From: Streptomyces uncialis
GTDB lineage: Bacteria > Actinomycetota > Actinomycetes > Streptomycetales > Streptomycetaceae
Direction: 5' to 3'
Length of the DNA stretch: 64,000 nucleotides
Assembly (NCBI RefSeq): GCF_001905345.1
Contig: NZ_LFBV01000010.1
Coordinates: forward strand, 472,224 to 536,223
Shown one piece after another: positions 1-7,496 of the stretch (position 1 is the stretch's first letter; each line of letters opens with the position of its first letter). Under the pieces are notes generated by a model, which made no database searches, was not told the origin of the DNA, and was given only the letters and a program-made list of their open reading frames with translations. A program made the translations under genes and the position numbers.

Positions 1-722
1 AGCTCGCGCTGGACCTGTACGCGGCGCCGTCCTGGCGGGAGGCGGGGCTGACCCGCTGGACCGACGCGACGCTGGCGCATCTGCGGGCCGCCGAGGCGGG
101 CGGCGACCATCAGCTGGCGTGGGCGCGGGCCTTCGCGGCGACCGCCCGTACGCCCGAGCAGCTCGATCTGCTGGAGGCGCTGCTGGACGGTACGCGGACC
201 ATCGAGGGGCTGGCCGTCGACACCGAGCTGCGGTGGGCGCTGGTGCAGCGGCTCGCGGCGGTGGGCCGGTTCGACGAGGCGGAGATCTCCGCGGAGTACG
301 AGCGGGACCGGACGGCCGCGGGTGAGCGGCACGCGGCTGCCGCGCGGGCCGCGCGGCCCACGGCGGAGGCGAAGGCCGAGGCGTGGGCGTCCGTCGTGGA
401 GTCGGACCAGCTGCCCAACGCGGTGCAGGAAGCGGTGATCGCGGGCTTCGTGCAGACGGATCAGCGTGAGCTGCTGGCTCCCTACACGGAGAAGTACTTC
501 GCCGCGGTGAAGGGCGTCTGGGAGTCCCGTTCGCACGAGATGGCCCAGCAGGTGGTGGTGGGGCTGTACCCCGTGCTCCAGGTGTCTTCGGGGACCGTTG
601 AGGCCACCGACGCGTGGGTCGCTGCCGCTGGGCCCGGGGCGTCGTTGCTCCGCCTCGTTTCCGAGGCGAAGTCGGGGGTCGAGCGGGCCCTGCGGGCGCA
701 GTCCGCCGACGCATCGGCGTAA
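1..722 (+). CDS. pepN: Aminopeptidase N, C-terminal part (cut by left edge)
   Basis: About 239 C-terminal residues of a reading frame that enters from the left edge. The catalytic HExxH zinc domain lies outside the window. What remains is an all-helical region with the character of the ERAP1-like C-terminal domain of M1 aminopeptidases: a stretch comparing returns over a cohort of residues, AWASVVESDQLPNAVQEAV, then an EKYFAAVKGVWESR segment and a closing helix. M1 aminopeptidases remove N-terminal amino acids from peptides in the cytoplasm, and the C-terminal domain caps the active-site cavity. The stop is TAA at 720-722. A long array of intergenic repeats follows directly. The family assignment rests on the C-terminal domain only, so the exact subfamily is inferred. 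Confidence 0.8.
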   Translation, partial: LALDLYAAPSWREAGLTRWTDATLAHLRAAEAGGDHQLAWARAFAATARTPEQLDLLEALLDGTRTIEGLAVDTELRWALVQRLAAVGRFDEAEISAEYERDRTAAGERHAAAARAARPTAEAKAEAWASVVESDQLPNAVQEAVIAGFVQTDQRELLAPYTEKYFAAVKGVWESRSHEMAQQVVVGLYPVLQVSSGTVEATDAWVAAAGPGASLLRLVSEAKSGVERALRAQSADASA

Positions 723-814
723 CCCCGCCCTCCCCGCGGGCCGGTCACCCCTCCGGTGCCCGGCCCCGGGGTTCCGCGTCCGGGGGTTCCGCGTCCCCCG
801 TCCCCCGGGTTTCC

Positions 815-1425
815 TGTGCGGGTCGCCTTCGCTCGCGCTTGTGAGGTCCGTCCGGGTGGGCCCACTTGTCCCTGTTCGGGTCGTACGTGGGTGCGCAGTT
901 CCCCGCGCCCCAGGATGCTGCCCCATTACGGTCGCTCTTCGGGCGCGGGCCGGTCCTCGTTTTCGCGCAGTTCCCCGCGCCCCTGGATGCTGCCCCATTA
1001 CGGTCGCTCTTCGGGTGCGGGTCCGCCCTCGTCCTTTGCGCAGTTCCCCGCGCCCCTTAGGTTGCGCCCCTTACGGTTTCCGTTCGGGTGCGGATGGTCC
1101 TTGGTTGCTCGCGCAGTTCCCCGCGCCCCTGGGGTTCCATACCTGGGCGCACCTGTTCCCGTGCGGGTCGGACGGGGGTGCGCAGTTCCCCGCGCCCCTG
1201 GATGCTGCCCCGTTGCGGTCGCTGTTCGGGTGCGGGTCCGCCCTCGTTCTTTGCGCAGTTCCCCGCGCCCCTGAGGTTGCGCCCCTTACGGTTCCCGTTC
1301 GGGTGCGGGTGGTCCCTGGTTGCTCGCGCAGTTCCCCGCGCCCCTGGGGTTCCCCACCTGGGCTTACTTGTTCCCGTGCGGGTACTCCGTGGGTGCGCAG
1401 TTCCCCGCGCCCCTGAAGGGGCCCT
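815..1425 (+). repeat. Tandem array of GCGCAGTTCCCCGCGCCCCT repeats, 8 copies
   Basis: There is no convincing gene between 723 and 1725. Eight copies of a 20-bp core, GCGCAGTTCCCCGCGCCCCT or a near variant, start at 893, 965, 1038, 1111, 1180, 1253, 1326 and 1395. Spacing is 72, 73, 73, 69, 73, 73, 69. The segments between cores also recur, giving a higher-order unit of 215 bp (965 to 1180 to 1395). The left end carries the GTCGCCTTCGCTCGCGC motif that also borders other copies of the family. Long open frames in the region come from the repeat periodicity and are not treated as genes. Confidence 0.9.
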
Positions 1426-1448
1426 CAGCCCCTTGCTGTTGCTTGTCA

Positions 1449-1722
1449 CCCCCCTCCTCGCGCAGTCGCATGGCTGCGGGAGGGGGTGGGCGGGAATCTC
1501 TGCCCGCAGACTCCGATGCTCTTCAGTCGGGTACGGGGGATGTCCGACCGAGCGCGTTGGAGCGAGGACGGAGAATCCCGACCGGCACCGACCCGAAGAA
1601 CCGACCGGGGGCGCCCCAAAGGGGCGCGGGGAACTGCGCAAACCCACCGAGCGACGGCACAGGAACGAAGTACGCCCAGCCGGACAGACCTGAGAAGCGC
1701 AAGCGAAGGCGACCCGCACAGG
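1449..1722 (+). repeat. Composite intergenic element, copy A
   Basis: One of four near-identical elements in this window (others at 10609-10905 reverse, 17903-18240 and 26203-26512). Order of conserved parts: a C-rich/G-rich hairpin (1449-1487), a block with GGGCGGGAATCTCTGCCCGC, a block with GGAGCGAGGACGGAGAATCC, a perfect hairpin GCGCCCCAAAGGGGCGC (1609-1625) followed by GGGGAACTGCGC, then ACCGAGCGACGGCACAGG, and a terminal AAGCGCAAGCGAAGGCGACC. I do not recognise a named family. The hairpin would suit a terminator for the leftward gene that ends at 1726. Confidence 0.85.
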
Positions 1723-1725
1723 TAC

Positions 1726-2664
1726 CTAGGGCGCGACCCGCAGGTCAGACCGCTCCGGGACGGCCGGAACCTCGGCGCCCGGGGCAGCGACCGACGGGGT
1801 ACGGGTCGAACGAGGGCGGACGGTCACTTGACCGGCAACCGTCGCGGCGAACGCGACCCCCATCCCCACCACCTGAAGCGGCGTCAGCGCCTCCCCCAGC
1901 GCGACCCACCCGATCACCGCCGCGGTGAGCGGCGACAGCGGTCCGAGGAACGTCACCTGCGTGGCGGACAGCGTCCCGATCCCCCGGAACCACAGCCAGT
2001 ACGCGATCGCCGTGTTCGCGACCGCCAGATACAGGTATCCGGCGACGGCCCGCCCGTCGAGCGCGGGCGGCGCCCCCTCGACCGCGAGGGCGAGCGGAGC
2101 CATCAGCAGCCCGCCCCAGGCCAGCTGCCATCCGGTGAGCGCCAGCGGCCCCACCCCCGCGGGCCGCCCCCACCGCTTCGTGAGCACGACCCCCGCCGAC
2201 ATCGAAAGGCTGGAGCCGACAGCCGCGGCGACCCCGATCGTGTCGAAGGACCCGGTCGCCCTGAGCACCACGAGACTCACCCCGAGCGCCGCCGCGATCC
2301 CGGTGAGCAGCGTCCGGGTGGTGGGCCGCTCGGAGAGCAACAGCGCGGCGAACCCGGCGACGAACAGCGGTCCGAGCGACCCGACGACCGCGGCCATCCC
2401 CCCGGGCAGCCGGTACGCGGAGAGGAACAGCAGGGGGAAGAAGACCCCGATGTTGAGCGCGCCGAGCACCGCGGACTTCCACCACCAAGCCCCGGTGGGC
2501 AGCAGCCGGGTGATCGCGAGGAGGGCGAGTCCGGCGGGCAGGGCCCGCATCAGCCCGGTGAACAGGGGGCGGTCGGGTGGGAGGAACTCCGTGGTCACCG
2601 CGTAGGTGGAGCCCCAGGAGACGGGGGCGAGCGCTGTGAGGGCGATGGTGGCGGTGCGGTTCAT
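1726..2664 (-). CDS. EamA/DMT-family transporter
   Basis: A 312-residue membrane protein with about ten hydrophobic segments in two repeated halves, the drug/metabolite transporter (EamA, RhaT-like) layout. The N-terminal half has the typical PVSWGSTYAVTTEFLPP start, and the second half has the ANTAIAYWLWFRGIG and LGPLSPLTAAVIGWVALGE segments seen in EamA exporters. The start is ATG at 2664, preceded by GGGGGGA. The longer open frame to 2754 lacks a ribosome site and would run into the promoter region. It is divergent from a MarR regulator, whose product probably represses it. Substrate cannot be deduced; related proteins export amino acids or drugs. Confidence 0.85.
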   Translation of the reverse strand: MNRTATIALTALAPVSWGSTYAVTTEFLPPDRPLFTGLMRALPAGLALLAITRLLPTGAWWWKSAVLGALNIGVFFPLLFLSAYRLPGGMAAVVGSLGPLFVAGFAALLLSERPTTRTLLTGIAAALGVSLVVLRATGSFDTIGVAAAVGSSLSMSAGVVLTKRWGRPAGVGPLALTGWQLAWGGLLMAPLALAVEGAPPALDGRAVAGYLYLAVANTAIAYWLWFRGIGTLSATQVTFLGPLSPLTAAVIGWVALGEALTPLQVVGMGVAFAATVAGQVTVRPRSTRTPSVAAPGAEVPAVPERSDLRVAP

Positions 2665-2700
2665 GGCGTCCCCCCGGGGAGCGTGGCCGGTCGGCCCGTA

Positions 2701-2746
2701 CGAGCGACGGTCGCTCGCACATAAGTAGATTAGCCGTAAGCTACTT
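2701..2746. promoter_or_regulatory. Operator-like inverted repeats between EamA and MarR genes
   Basis: Two palindromes sit in the 164-bp divergent gap. CGAGCGACGGTCGCTCG (2701-2717) has perfect 8-bp arms around one base. AAGTAG and CTACTT (2723-2728 and 2741-2746) form 6-bp arms around a 12-base centre, in an unusually AT-rich patch. Divergent MarR/transporter pairs are usually controlled by MarR binding to such sites; binding here is inferred. Confidence 0.5.
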
Positions 2747-2828
2747 CCAGTCAAGCCTCTCGCCGCTAATTCACTTTTCGGGAAGCAGCTCGTTTACAAG
2801 CAAGCGACCGCTCGTCGATAATTCCCCC

Positions 2829-3410
2829 ATGAACCAGCTCCCCCCGGCGCCCCCGCCGGACCCCGTCGACGCGATCATCGGCCAGTGGGCCAGGACGCGG
2901 CCCGAACTCGACACCCGGGCCATGGAGGTGTTCGGCCGGGTCTTCCGGCTGTCCCGTGCCGTGACCGACAAGATGGAGAAGGCGTACGAGCGCTACGGCA
3001 TCAGCCGCGGCGAGTTCGACGTCCTGGGCACCCTGCGCAGATCAGGGGAGCCGTACACGCTCTCCCCCCGGCAGCTCTCCGCGACGCTGATGCTGACGAC
3101 CGGGGGCATGACGGGGCGGCTGGACAAGCTGGAGCGGGCCGGACTGCTGCGCCGCGCACCCGATCCGCACGACCGGCGGGGGCTGCGGGTGAGCCTGACG
3201 GAGGAAGGGCTCGCGCTGGTGGACCGGGCGGTCGTCGCCGGGCTCGACATCCAGCGCGCGCATCTGTCCGTCCTCGACGACAGCCAGGCGGAGGAACTGG
3301 CCGCGCTGCTGCGTCCACTGCTCGCGCGGGCCGAGGAGCCGGGCGGCGCGGACTCGGACAAGGACACGGGGGCGGGGGCGGGGGCGGACACAGGCCGGGA
3401 GAAGGGCTGA
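2829..3410 (+). CDS. MarR-family transcriptional regulator
   Basis: A 193-residue protein with the MarR winged-helix fold. Helix 1 dimer region covers about residues 20-55. The DNA-binding part is near GEFDVLGTLRRSG and LTTGGMTGRLDKLERAGLL (about 58-105), and the wing carries the family signature DPHDRRGLRVSLTEEGL (about 108-125). The last 25 residues are Gly/Ala/Asp-rich and probably disordered. No good ribosome site precedes the ATG, so the message may be leaderless. It is divergent from the EamA exporter, the usual arrangement for a ligand-released repressor of an efflux gene. Ligand unknown. Confidence 0.88.
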   Translation: MNQLPPAPPPDPVDAIIGQWARTRPELDTRAMEVFGRVFRLSRAVTDKMEKAYERYGISRGEFDVLGTLRRSGEPYTLSPRQLSATLMLTTGGMTGRLDKLERAGLLRRAPDPHDRRGLRVSLTEEGLALVDRAVVAGLDIQRAHLSVLDDSQAEELAALLRPLLARAEEPGGADSDKDTGAGAGADTGREKG

Positions 3411-3513
3411 GCCGGGCCTCACGCCCAGCCGTCCCATGCCCGGCCCCACGCTGGGACTCGCACCCGGGCCCGCGCCAGTCCCGCACCTGGGCCCCGTACC
3501 CGGGCCCACGCAG

Positions 3514-3557
3514 CACGAGGGCGGCGACCGCGCCGGAACGCGGTCGCCGCCCTCGTG
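3514..3557. terminator. Bidirectional terminator hairpin
   Basis: A perfect 19-bp stem with a 6-base loop (arms 3514-3532 and 3539-3557). It lies between the convergent ends of the MarR gene (3410) and the small membrane-protein gene (3574), so it can serve both. No long T-run follows, as is common in Streptomyces. Confidence 0.85.
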
Positions 3558-3573
3558 GCGGAGTCGGCGGAGG

Positions 3574-3810
3574 TCAGCCCTGCTTCGGCTGCTTGGCGGG
3601 CCGGTCGGCCACCATCACCAGACCGGCGATCACCAGGAACAGCACGATCGGGGTGACCACGAAGAGCCCCAGCGTCTCCACGACGCTCAGGCGGGGAGCC
3701 GGGTCGTCACCGTCGTCGCGGGTCAGCGCGAGCGCGGGGGACGACATGAGCAGCATCATCAGCGTCGTGCCGGAGGCCAGGGCGCCGGCGCGCAGGGCGT
3801 TCTTCTTCAC
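3574..3810 (-). CDS. Small secreted/membrane protein, function unknown
   Basis: A 78-residue protein. It begins MKKNALRAGALASGTTL with a hydrophobic core and an ALA-type cleavage site near residue 28, so an N-terminal signal peptide is likely. A short charged stretch follows (TRDDGDDPAPR), then one membrane helix (about 46-67) and a basic C-terminus. It would be a mature single-span protein with a short outer segment. It stands alone, convergent with the MarR gene and sharing its terminator. I do not recognise a function. Confidence 0.75.
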   Translation of the reverse strand: MKKNALRAGALASGTTLMMLLMSSPALALTRDDGDDPAPRLSVVETLGLFVVTPIVLFLVIAGLVMVADRPAKQPKQG

Positions 3811-3882
3811 GGTGCCAACGTAGCGAACGCCCGGACGCCACGCGCGCCCGGGGTCCCGTACACGCCGGAGCGGCCTCGTCAG

Positions 3883-6066
3883 TCACCCGTCACCGGGGGT
3901 CCCGCGCAGCACATCGGCCAGCGCGCGCAGCCGGGGCGAGGCCGCCAGGTCCTCCAGGGTGACCGGGCGTCCGTCCGCGCCTGCCAGCGGCAACCGCCAG
4001 TTCGGGTACTCGGCCCAGGTACCGGGGAGGTTCTGCGGACGGCGGTCCCCGACCGTGTCCGGCAGCCAGACACCCACGAGCCGGGCCGGGGTCCGCAGCA
4101 GGAACCGGTGCACCGCGCGGACCCGCTCCTGTTCGTCCCCGTCCCCGTACGAGTCGCCGCCCCCGTCCCCGCCGGGATCGGCGCCACCCCCGTCCGGTGC
4201 CAGCAGACCGAGCCGGGCGAAGAGCTCCAGCCATTCGGCCAGCTCCCCCTCGGCCGCGGCGCGTTCCTCGGCGAGCGGGCGGGCCAGCAGCCCCAGCGAG
4301 TGCCGCAGTCCGGTGTCGGCACCGGTGAGCCGGGCGGCGGTGGACGGCAGGTCGTGGGTGGTGGCGGTGGCCAGGCAGTCGGCGCGCCACGCGTCCGGCG
4401 GCAGCGGCCGGCCGGTGCCCGCCCAGTCGCGTTCGAACCACAGCACCGACGTGCCCAGCACCCCGCGTTCCCGCAGCGTCTCGCGGACGCCCGGCTCCAC
4501 CGTGCCGAGGTCCTCCCCGATGACGAGGGCCCCGGCCCGGTCGGCCTCCAGGGCCAGCACGGCGAGCATCGCGTGGGCGTCGTAGCGGACGTACGTACCG
4601 TCGGCCGGGGGGCTGCCCTCGGGGACCCACCACAGCCGGAACAGGCCCATCACATGGTCGATGCGCAGGGCGCCCGCGTGCCGGAACAGCGCGCGCAGCA
4701 GCATCCGGTAGGACGCGTAGCCCTCGGCGGCGAGCCGGTCGGGGCGCCAGGGCGGCAGGCCCCAGTCCTGGCCCCGTTCGTTGAACGCGTCGGGGGGCGC
4801 GCCGACGGACATCCCGGCGGCGAAGCCGTCCGGCCGGGCCCAGGTGTCGGAGCCGTCGGGGTGGACGCCGACGGCGAGGTCGTGGACCAGGCCCACCGGC
4901 ATGCCCGCGTCCCGCGCGGCCCGCTGCGCGGCGGCGAGCTGGCAGTCGGTCAGCCAGGCCGCCCGGCGGTGGAAGTCGTAGCGGTCCCGCAGTTCGCCAC
5001 GGGCCCGCGCGGTCCCTGGTGAGCGGGGGTCGTCCAGCCCGGCGGGCCAGCCGGTCCGGTCGGGTCCGTACCGCTCCACCAGGGCGCACCACGTGGCGTG
5101 GTCCTCCAGCGCCCGCCCCTCACGTGCCAGGAACTCCCGGTACGCGGCGAGCCGTCCGGGGCCGAGCGGTACGTCCAGGACCAGTTCGAGCGCCGCGCGC
5201 TTGAGCTCCCATACGGCGTCCCGGTCGATCCGGGCGCCCCCGTCGAGCACCCCGGCGCGCAGCTTCGCGGCACGGGCGGCGAGTTCATCGGCGCGGCGGC
5301 GGGCGGCGGGGTCCAGGTACGCGTACTCGGGGACGTCCTCGATCCGCAGATGGACGGGGTCGGGGAACCGCCGGGACGCGGGCCGGTAGGGGGACGGGTC
5401 GGTGGGGGTACCGGGCACGGCCGCGTGCAGCGGGTTCACCTGGACGAATCCGGCGCCGAGCGAGCGGCCCGCCCAGGCGGCGAGTTCCCCGAGGTCGCCC
5501 AGGTCGCCCATGCCCCAGGAGCGCCGCGACAGCAGCGAGTAGAGCTGGACGAGGAACCCGTACGCGCGGGGGCCGGGGGCGGGGGCCCGCGCGGGGGCGA
5601 GGACGAGGTGCGCCCGCGCGGTGCGGCCGTCGGGGGTGGTCGCGGTCAGCGGGTGCACCCCGTACGGCAGTCCGGGGAGCGGCTCCGGGGCGGGGGCGCC
5701 CGCGGGAATCGTCCAGCTGATCGGGGCGTGGCCGCCGGGCGGCGGGGCGGGCGTGTGCGGTCCGCGTGGGGCGGCGTCCGCGTCCGGTTCCGGGACGACG
5801 TCCACCCGGGTGCCGGGCGGGAGGGCGGCCAGCGCCTCGGGGACACGGCCCGGCCACCAGACGAGCGTGGGCGGCAGCAGCCGCTCCCGCAGTTCCGTCT
5901 CGCGCCGGGCGAGGGCGTGCGCGACGGCGCCGGGGCCGTCGGCGTCCACCCCGAGCGCGGCGAGGGCCGCGCGGACCGCGCTCTCCGCCACGGTGACCGT
6001 ACGGCCGGGGGACGGGGAGTACGAGGTGTCGACCGAGTACAGGGCGGCGAGCCGGGCAAGGGTCAT
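3883..6066 (-). CDS. malQ: 4-alpha-glucanotransferase (amylomaltase, GH77)
   Basis: A 727-residue cytoplasmic enzyme that transfers alpha-1,4-glucan segments between maltodextrins, linking maltose and glycogen metabolism. GH77 landmarks are present: the nucleophile Asp470 in LRIDHVMGLFRLWWVP, the acid/base Glu518 in VIGEDLGTVEP, and the stabilising Asp572 in TTHDLPST. An additional N-terminal domain of about 150 residues is typical of actinobacterial MalQ. The start is ATG at 6066, with GAAAGG upstream. A Gly/Asp-rich low-complexity insertion of about 20 residues lies near residue 640. It is transcribed alone; an unusual inverted repeat covers its leader and ribosome site. Confidence 0.93.
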   Translation of the reverse strand: MTLARLAALYSVDTSYSPSPGRTVTVAESAVRAALAALGVDADGPGAVAHALARRETELRERLLPPTLVWWPGRVPEALAALPPGTRVDVVPEPDADAAPRGPHTPAPPPGGHAPISWTIPAGAPAPEPLPGLPYGVHPLTATTPDGRTARAHLVLAPARAPAPGPRAYGFLVQLYSLLSRRSWGMGDLGDLGELAAWAGRSLGAGFVQVNPLHAAVPGTPTDPSPYRPASRRFPDPVHLRIEDVPEYAYLDPAARRRADELAARAAKLRAGVLDGGARIDRDAVWELKRAALELVLDVPLGPGRLAAYREFLAREGRALEDHATWCALVERYGPDRTGWPAGLDDPRSPGTARARGELRDRYDFHRRAAWLTDCQLAAAQRAARDAGMPVGLVHDLAVGVHPDGSDTWARPDGFAAGMSVGAPPDAFNERGQDWGLPPWRPDRLAAEGYASYRMLLRALFRHAGALRIDHVMGLFRLWWVPEGSPPADGTYVRYDAHAMLAVLALEADRAGALVIGEDLGTVEPGVRETLRERGVLGTSVLWFERDWAGTGRPLPPDAWRADCLATATTHDLPSTAARLTGADTGLRHSLGLLARPLAEERAAAEGELAEWLELFARLGLLAPDGGGADPGGDGGGDSYGDGDEQERVRAVHRFLLRTPARLVGVWLPDTVGDRRPQNLPGTWAEYPNWRLPLAGADGRPVTLEDLAASPRLRALADVLRGTPGDG

Positions 6067-6074
6067 CCGGTGCC

Positions 6075-6126
6075 TTTCGTTCGGATCGGGATGGATCTGG
6101 CGAGATCTCACCGAATGCGAACGAAA
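6075..6126 (-). promoter_or_regulatory. Inverted repeat in malQ leader overlapping the ribosome site
   Basis: Perfect 9-bp arms TTTCGTTCG (6075-6083) and CGAACGAAA (6118-6126) are separated by 34 bases that contain a second palindrome, GAGATCTC (6102-6109). On the malQ message the downstream arm ends inside the GAAAGG ribosome site, so a stem could hide it; alternatively both palindromes are repressor sites. Neither role is demonstrated. Confidence 0.45.
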
Positions 6127-6210
6127 TTACCTTGATCATGTCCGATCAGCGCGGAACGGACCCGAGCGCGCCGGGGGACCCGGTACCAGAACGCCTGATA
6201 CCGGAACAGC

Positions 6211-6544
6211 CGGTCGGCCCCGCGGGTGCGGGGAACACAAGTGGATCAGGTCGTAGCCACCGCGCGCAGCCGGACCACCCCCGCACCTGCGGGGAACACC
6301 CGACTGAGGAGGACGGCGTGAACGCCGACGAGGGACCACCCCCGCGCCTGCGGGGAACACCCGCACGCGGTACCGGTTCAGTTGGGCATTCACGGACCAC
6401 CCCCGCGCCTGCGGGGACCACCACCGCGCTCGGGATATCTGCGCCGCCCAGTGAGGACCACCCCCGCGCCTGCGGGGAACACCCACCGTCCGGTGACGTC
6501 CTGGCGCACGGCGGTGGGACCACCCCCGCGCCTGCGGGGACCAC
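6211..6544 (-). CRISPR. CRISPR array, type I-E-like repeat, 6 repeats and 5 spacers
   Basis: 28-bp repeats at 6211-6238 (degenerate), 6272-6299, 6333-6360, 6394-6421, 6455-6482 and 6517-6544. Spacers are 33, 33, 33, 33 and 34 bp. The reverse strand reads GTGTTCCCCGC...GCGGGG..., matching the E. coli type I-E repeat orientation, and the degenerate copy at the left end is what is expected for the leader-distal repeat. Transcription is therefore leftwards. The repeats at 6394 and 6517 share one change (GTGGTCCC instead of GTGTTCCC on the crRNA strand). No cas gene is in the window, so processing would need cas genes elsewhere in the genome. Confidence 0.95.
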
Positions 6545-6671
6545 CTTCCCGACCTGGGGGTCTTTCAGGAAGTCGGGCCGTTTTCCTTCGGTCGCATCAC
6601 ACTCCCACACCGCTTGCGGCAACGGAACCTGGCCGAGCGACGGGGGGGGTACGGACGGGCGGGCGGCCCCG
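6545..6671 (-). promoter_or_regulatory. Putative CRISPR leader
   Basis: The 127 bp to the right of the last intact repeat are poorer in GC than the surroundings and contain GGAAAACGGCC and CTGAAAGACC on the reverse strand. By repeat orientation this is the promoter-proximal side where new spacers would be inserted. Assignment is by position and composition. Confidence 0.55.
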
Positions 6672-7085
6672 CTACGCCACCGAGGGGTCCTGGCCGTAGG
6701 CCGTCGTGGGGGTCGAGGGCTCGCTGGTGAGCGGGAGGGTTCCGGTGTAGGGGGACTCGCTGGTCAGGGGGACCGTGTCGGCGAGCGGGGGTTCGCTGGT
6801 CAGGGGCGCGGGCGCCGGGTACGGGGACAGGCCCTCGGGGGCCGCCGCACGGGCGGGACGGCGGCCGTCCCGCGTCACCCGCGCCCCGGTATCCCGGCTG
6901 TCGTCGTCGGGCGCGGGAGTCTGCCCCGGCAGCGCCGGGACGACCCGCAGCACCGGCTTGGAGCGGGCCTCGGTGGCCACGGCCGTGGGATCCGGCGTGC
7001 GCGGCCCGGACGGGCCCCCGCGGCCCGCGCGGGCTTCGGGGCGGGGGGCCAGGGCGGAAAGCAGAAGATGGGCCGATGCTGCCAT
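6672..7085 (-). CDS. Small Pro/Thr/Ser-rich protein with PLTSE repeats, unknown function
   Basis: A 137-residue frame starting at ATG 7085, behind an excellent ribosome site (GAAGGAGA). The longer frame to 7166 has none. The N-terminus, MAASAHLLLSALAPRPEA, is mildly hydrophobic. The middle is basic and Pro-rich. The tail contains three PLTSE units (APLTSEPP, VPLTSESP, LPLTSEPS) spaced about 13 residues apart. There is no recognisable domain or cysteine. It is read leftwards into the CRISPR leader, so read-through could reach the array. A repetitive tail behind a leader-like start might suggest a peptide precursor, but no modifying enzymes are nearby, so that is speculative. Confidence 0.55.
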   Translation of the reverse strand: MAASAHLLLSALAPRPEARAGRGGPSGPRTPDPTAVATEARSKPVLRVVPALPGQTPAPDDDSRDTGARVTRDGRRPARAAAPEGLSPYPAPAPLTSEPPLADTVPLTSESPYTGTLPLTSEPSTPTTAYGQDPSVA

Positions 7086-7496
7086 GACGGTCTCCTTCGC
7101 GTACGTCGTGGGCCCGCCCGGTCCGCGCCGGTCGCCGCAGCACGAGGAGCCGTGATCCCGGCACACCTACCCAGAGCGAGCCGGTACAGACGTGGCCGAT
7201 GAGGACCGTGTTCCCGGTCACATCGGGACACCGTCCGGGCGGCCGTCGAACAAACACGCTCCCGCCGACGTATGAGACCCCGGGCCGATGTGCCGTCAGC
7301 GCGCGCCGGACACCTCACAGTCCGGGCAATCGGGGCACAACGGCCAAGGACGTTGACACCTCCCCCGCCGAGTGGTGTGGTCGGTGACGCTTCGGGCGGC
7401 CGGGTCCCCTCGTCGCGACCGGCGCCGCCGACCGGCGGGCACGCCGTCGCGCCGACAGGGTGTGCGGCCCGGTGGCCTCGGGAAAGGGCGGACGCG
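7086..7496. other. Divergent intergenic region, no gene seen
   Basis: 411 bp between the PLTSE-protein gene and the GH84 gene. A TTGACA at 7353-7358 is a possible -35 element for the GH84 gene, but no good -10 follows at the standard distance. I see no hairpin or DasR-type operator. Confidence 0.5.

Noticed and set aside
893..1425. Long open frames with repeated RSSPRP-type or AVPRAP-type translations
   Set aside because: They are open on several frames because the DNA repeat is stop-free. They have no ribosome site and the protein repeats follow the 73-bp DNA period.
5093..6135. Several + strand frames opposite malQ
   Set aside because: Arg/Gly/Pro-rich shadows of a well-defined enzyme; no start signals.
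7353..7381. Sigma-70-type promoter for the GH84 gene
   Set aside because: TTGACA is present but the -10 position reads TGTGGT, too poor to list as a promoter.
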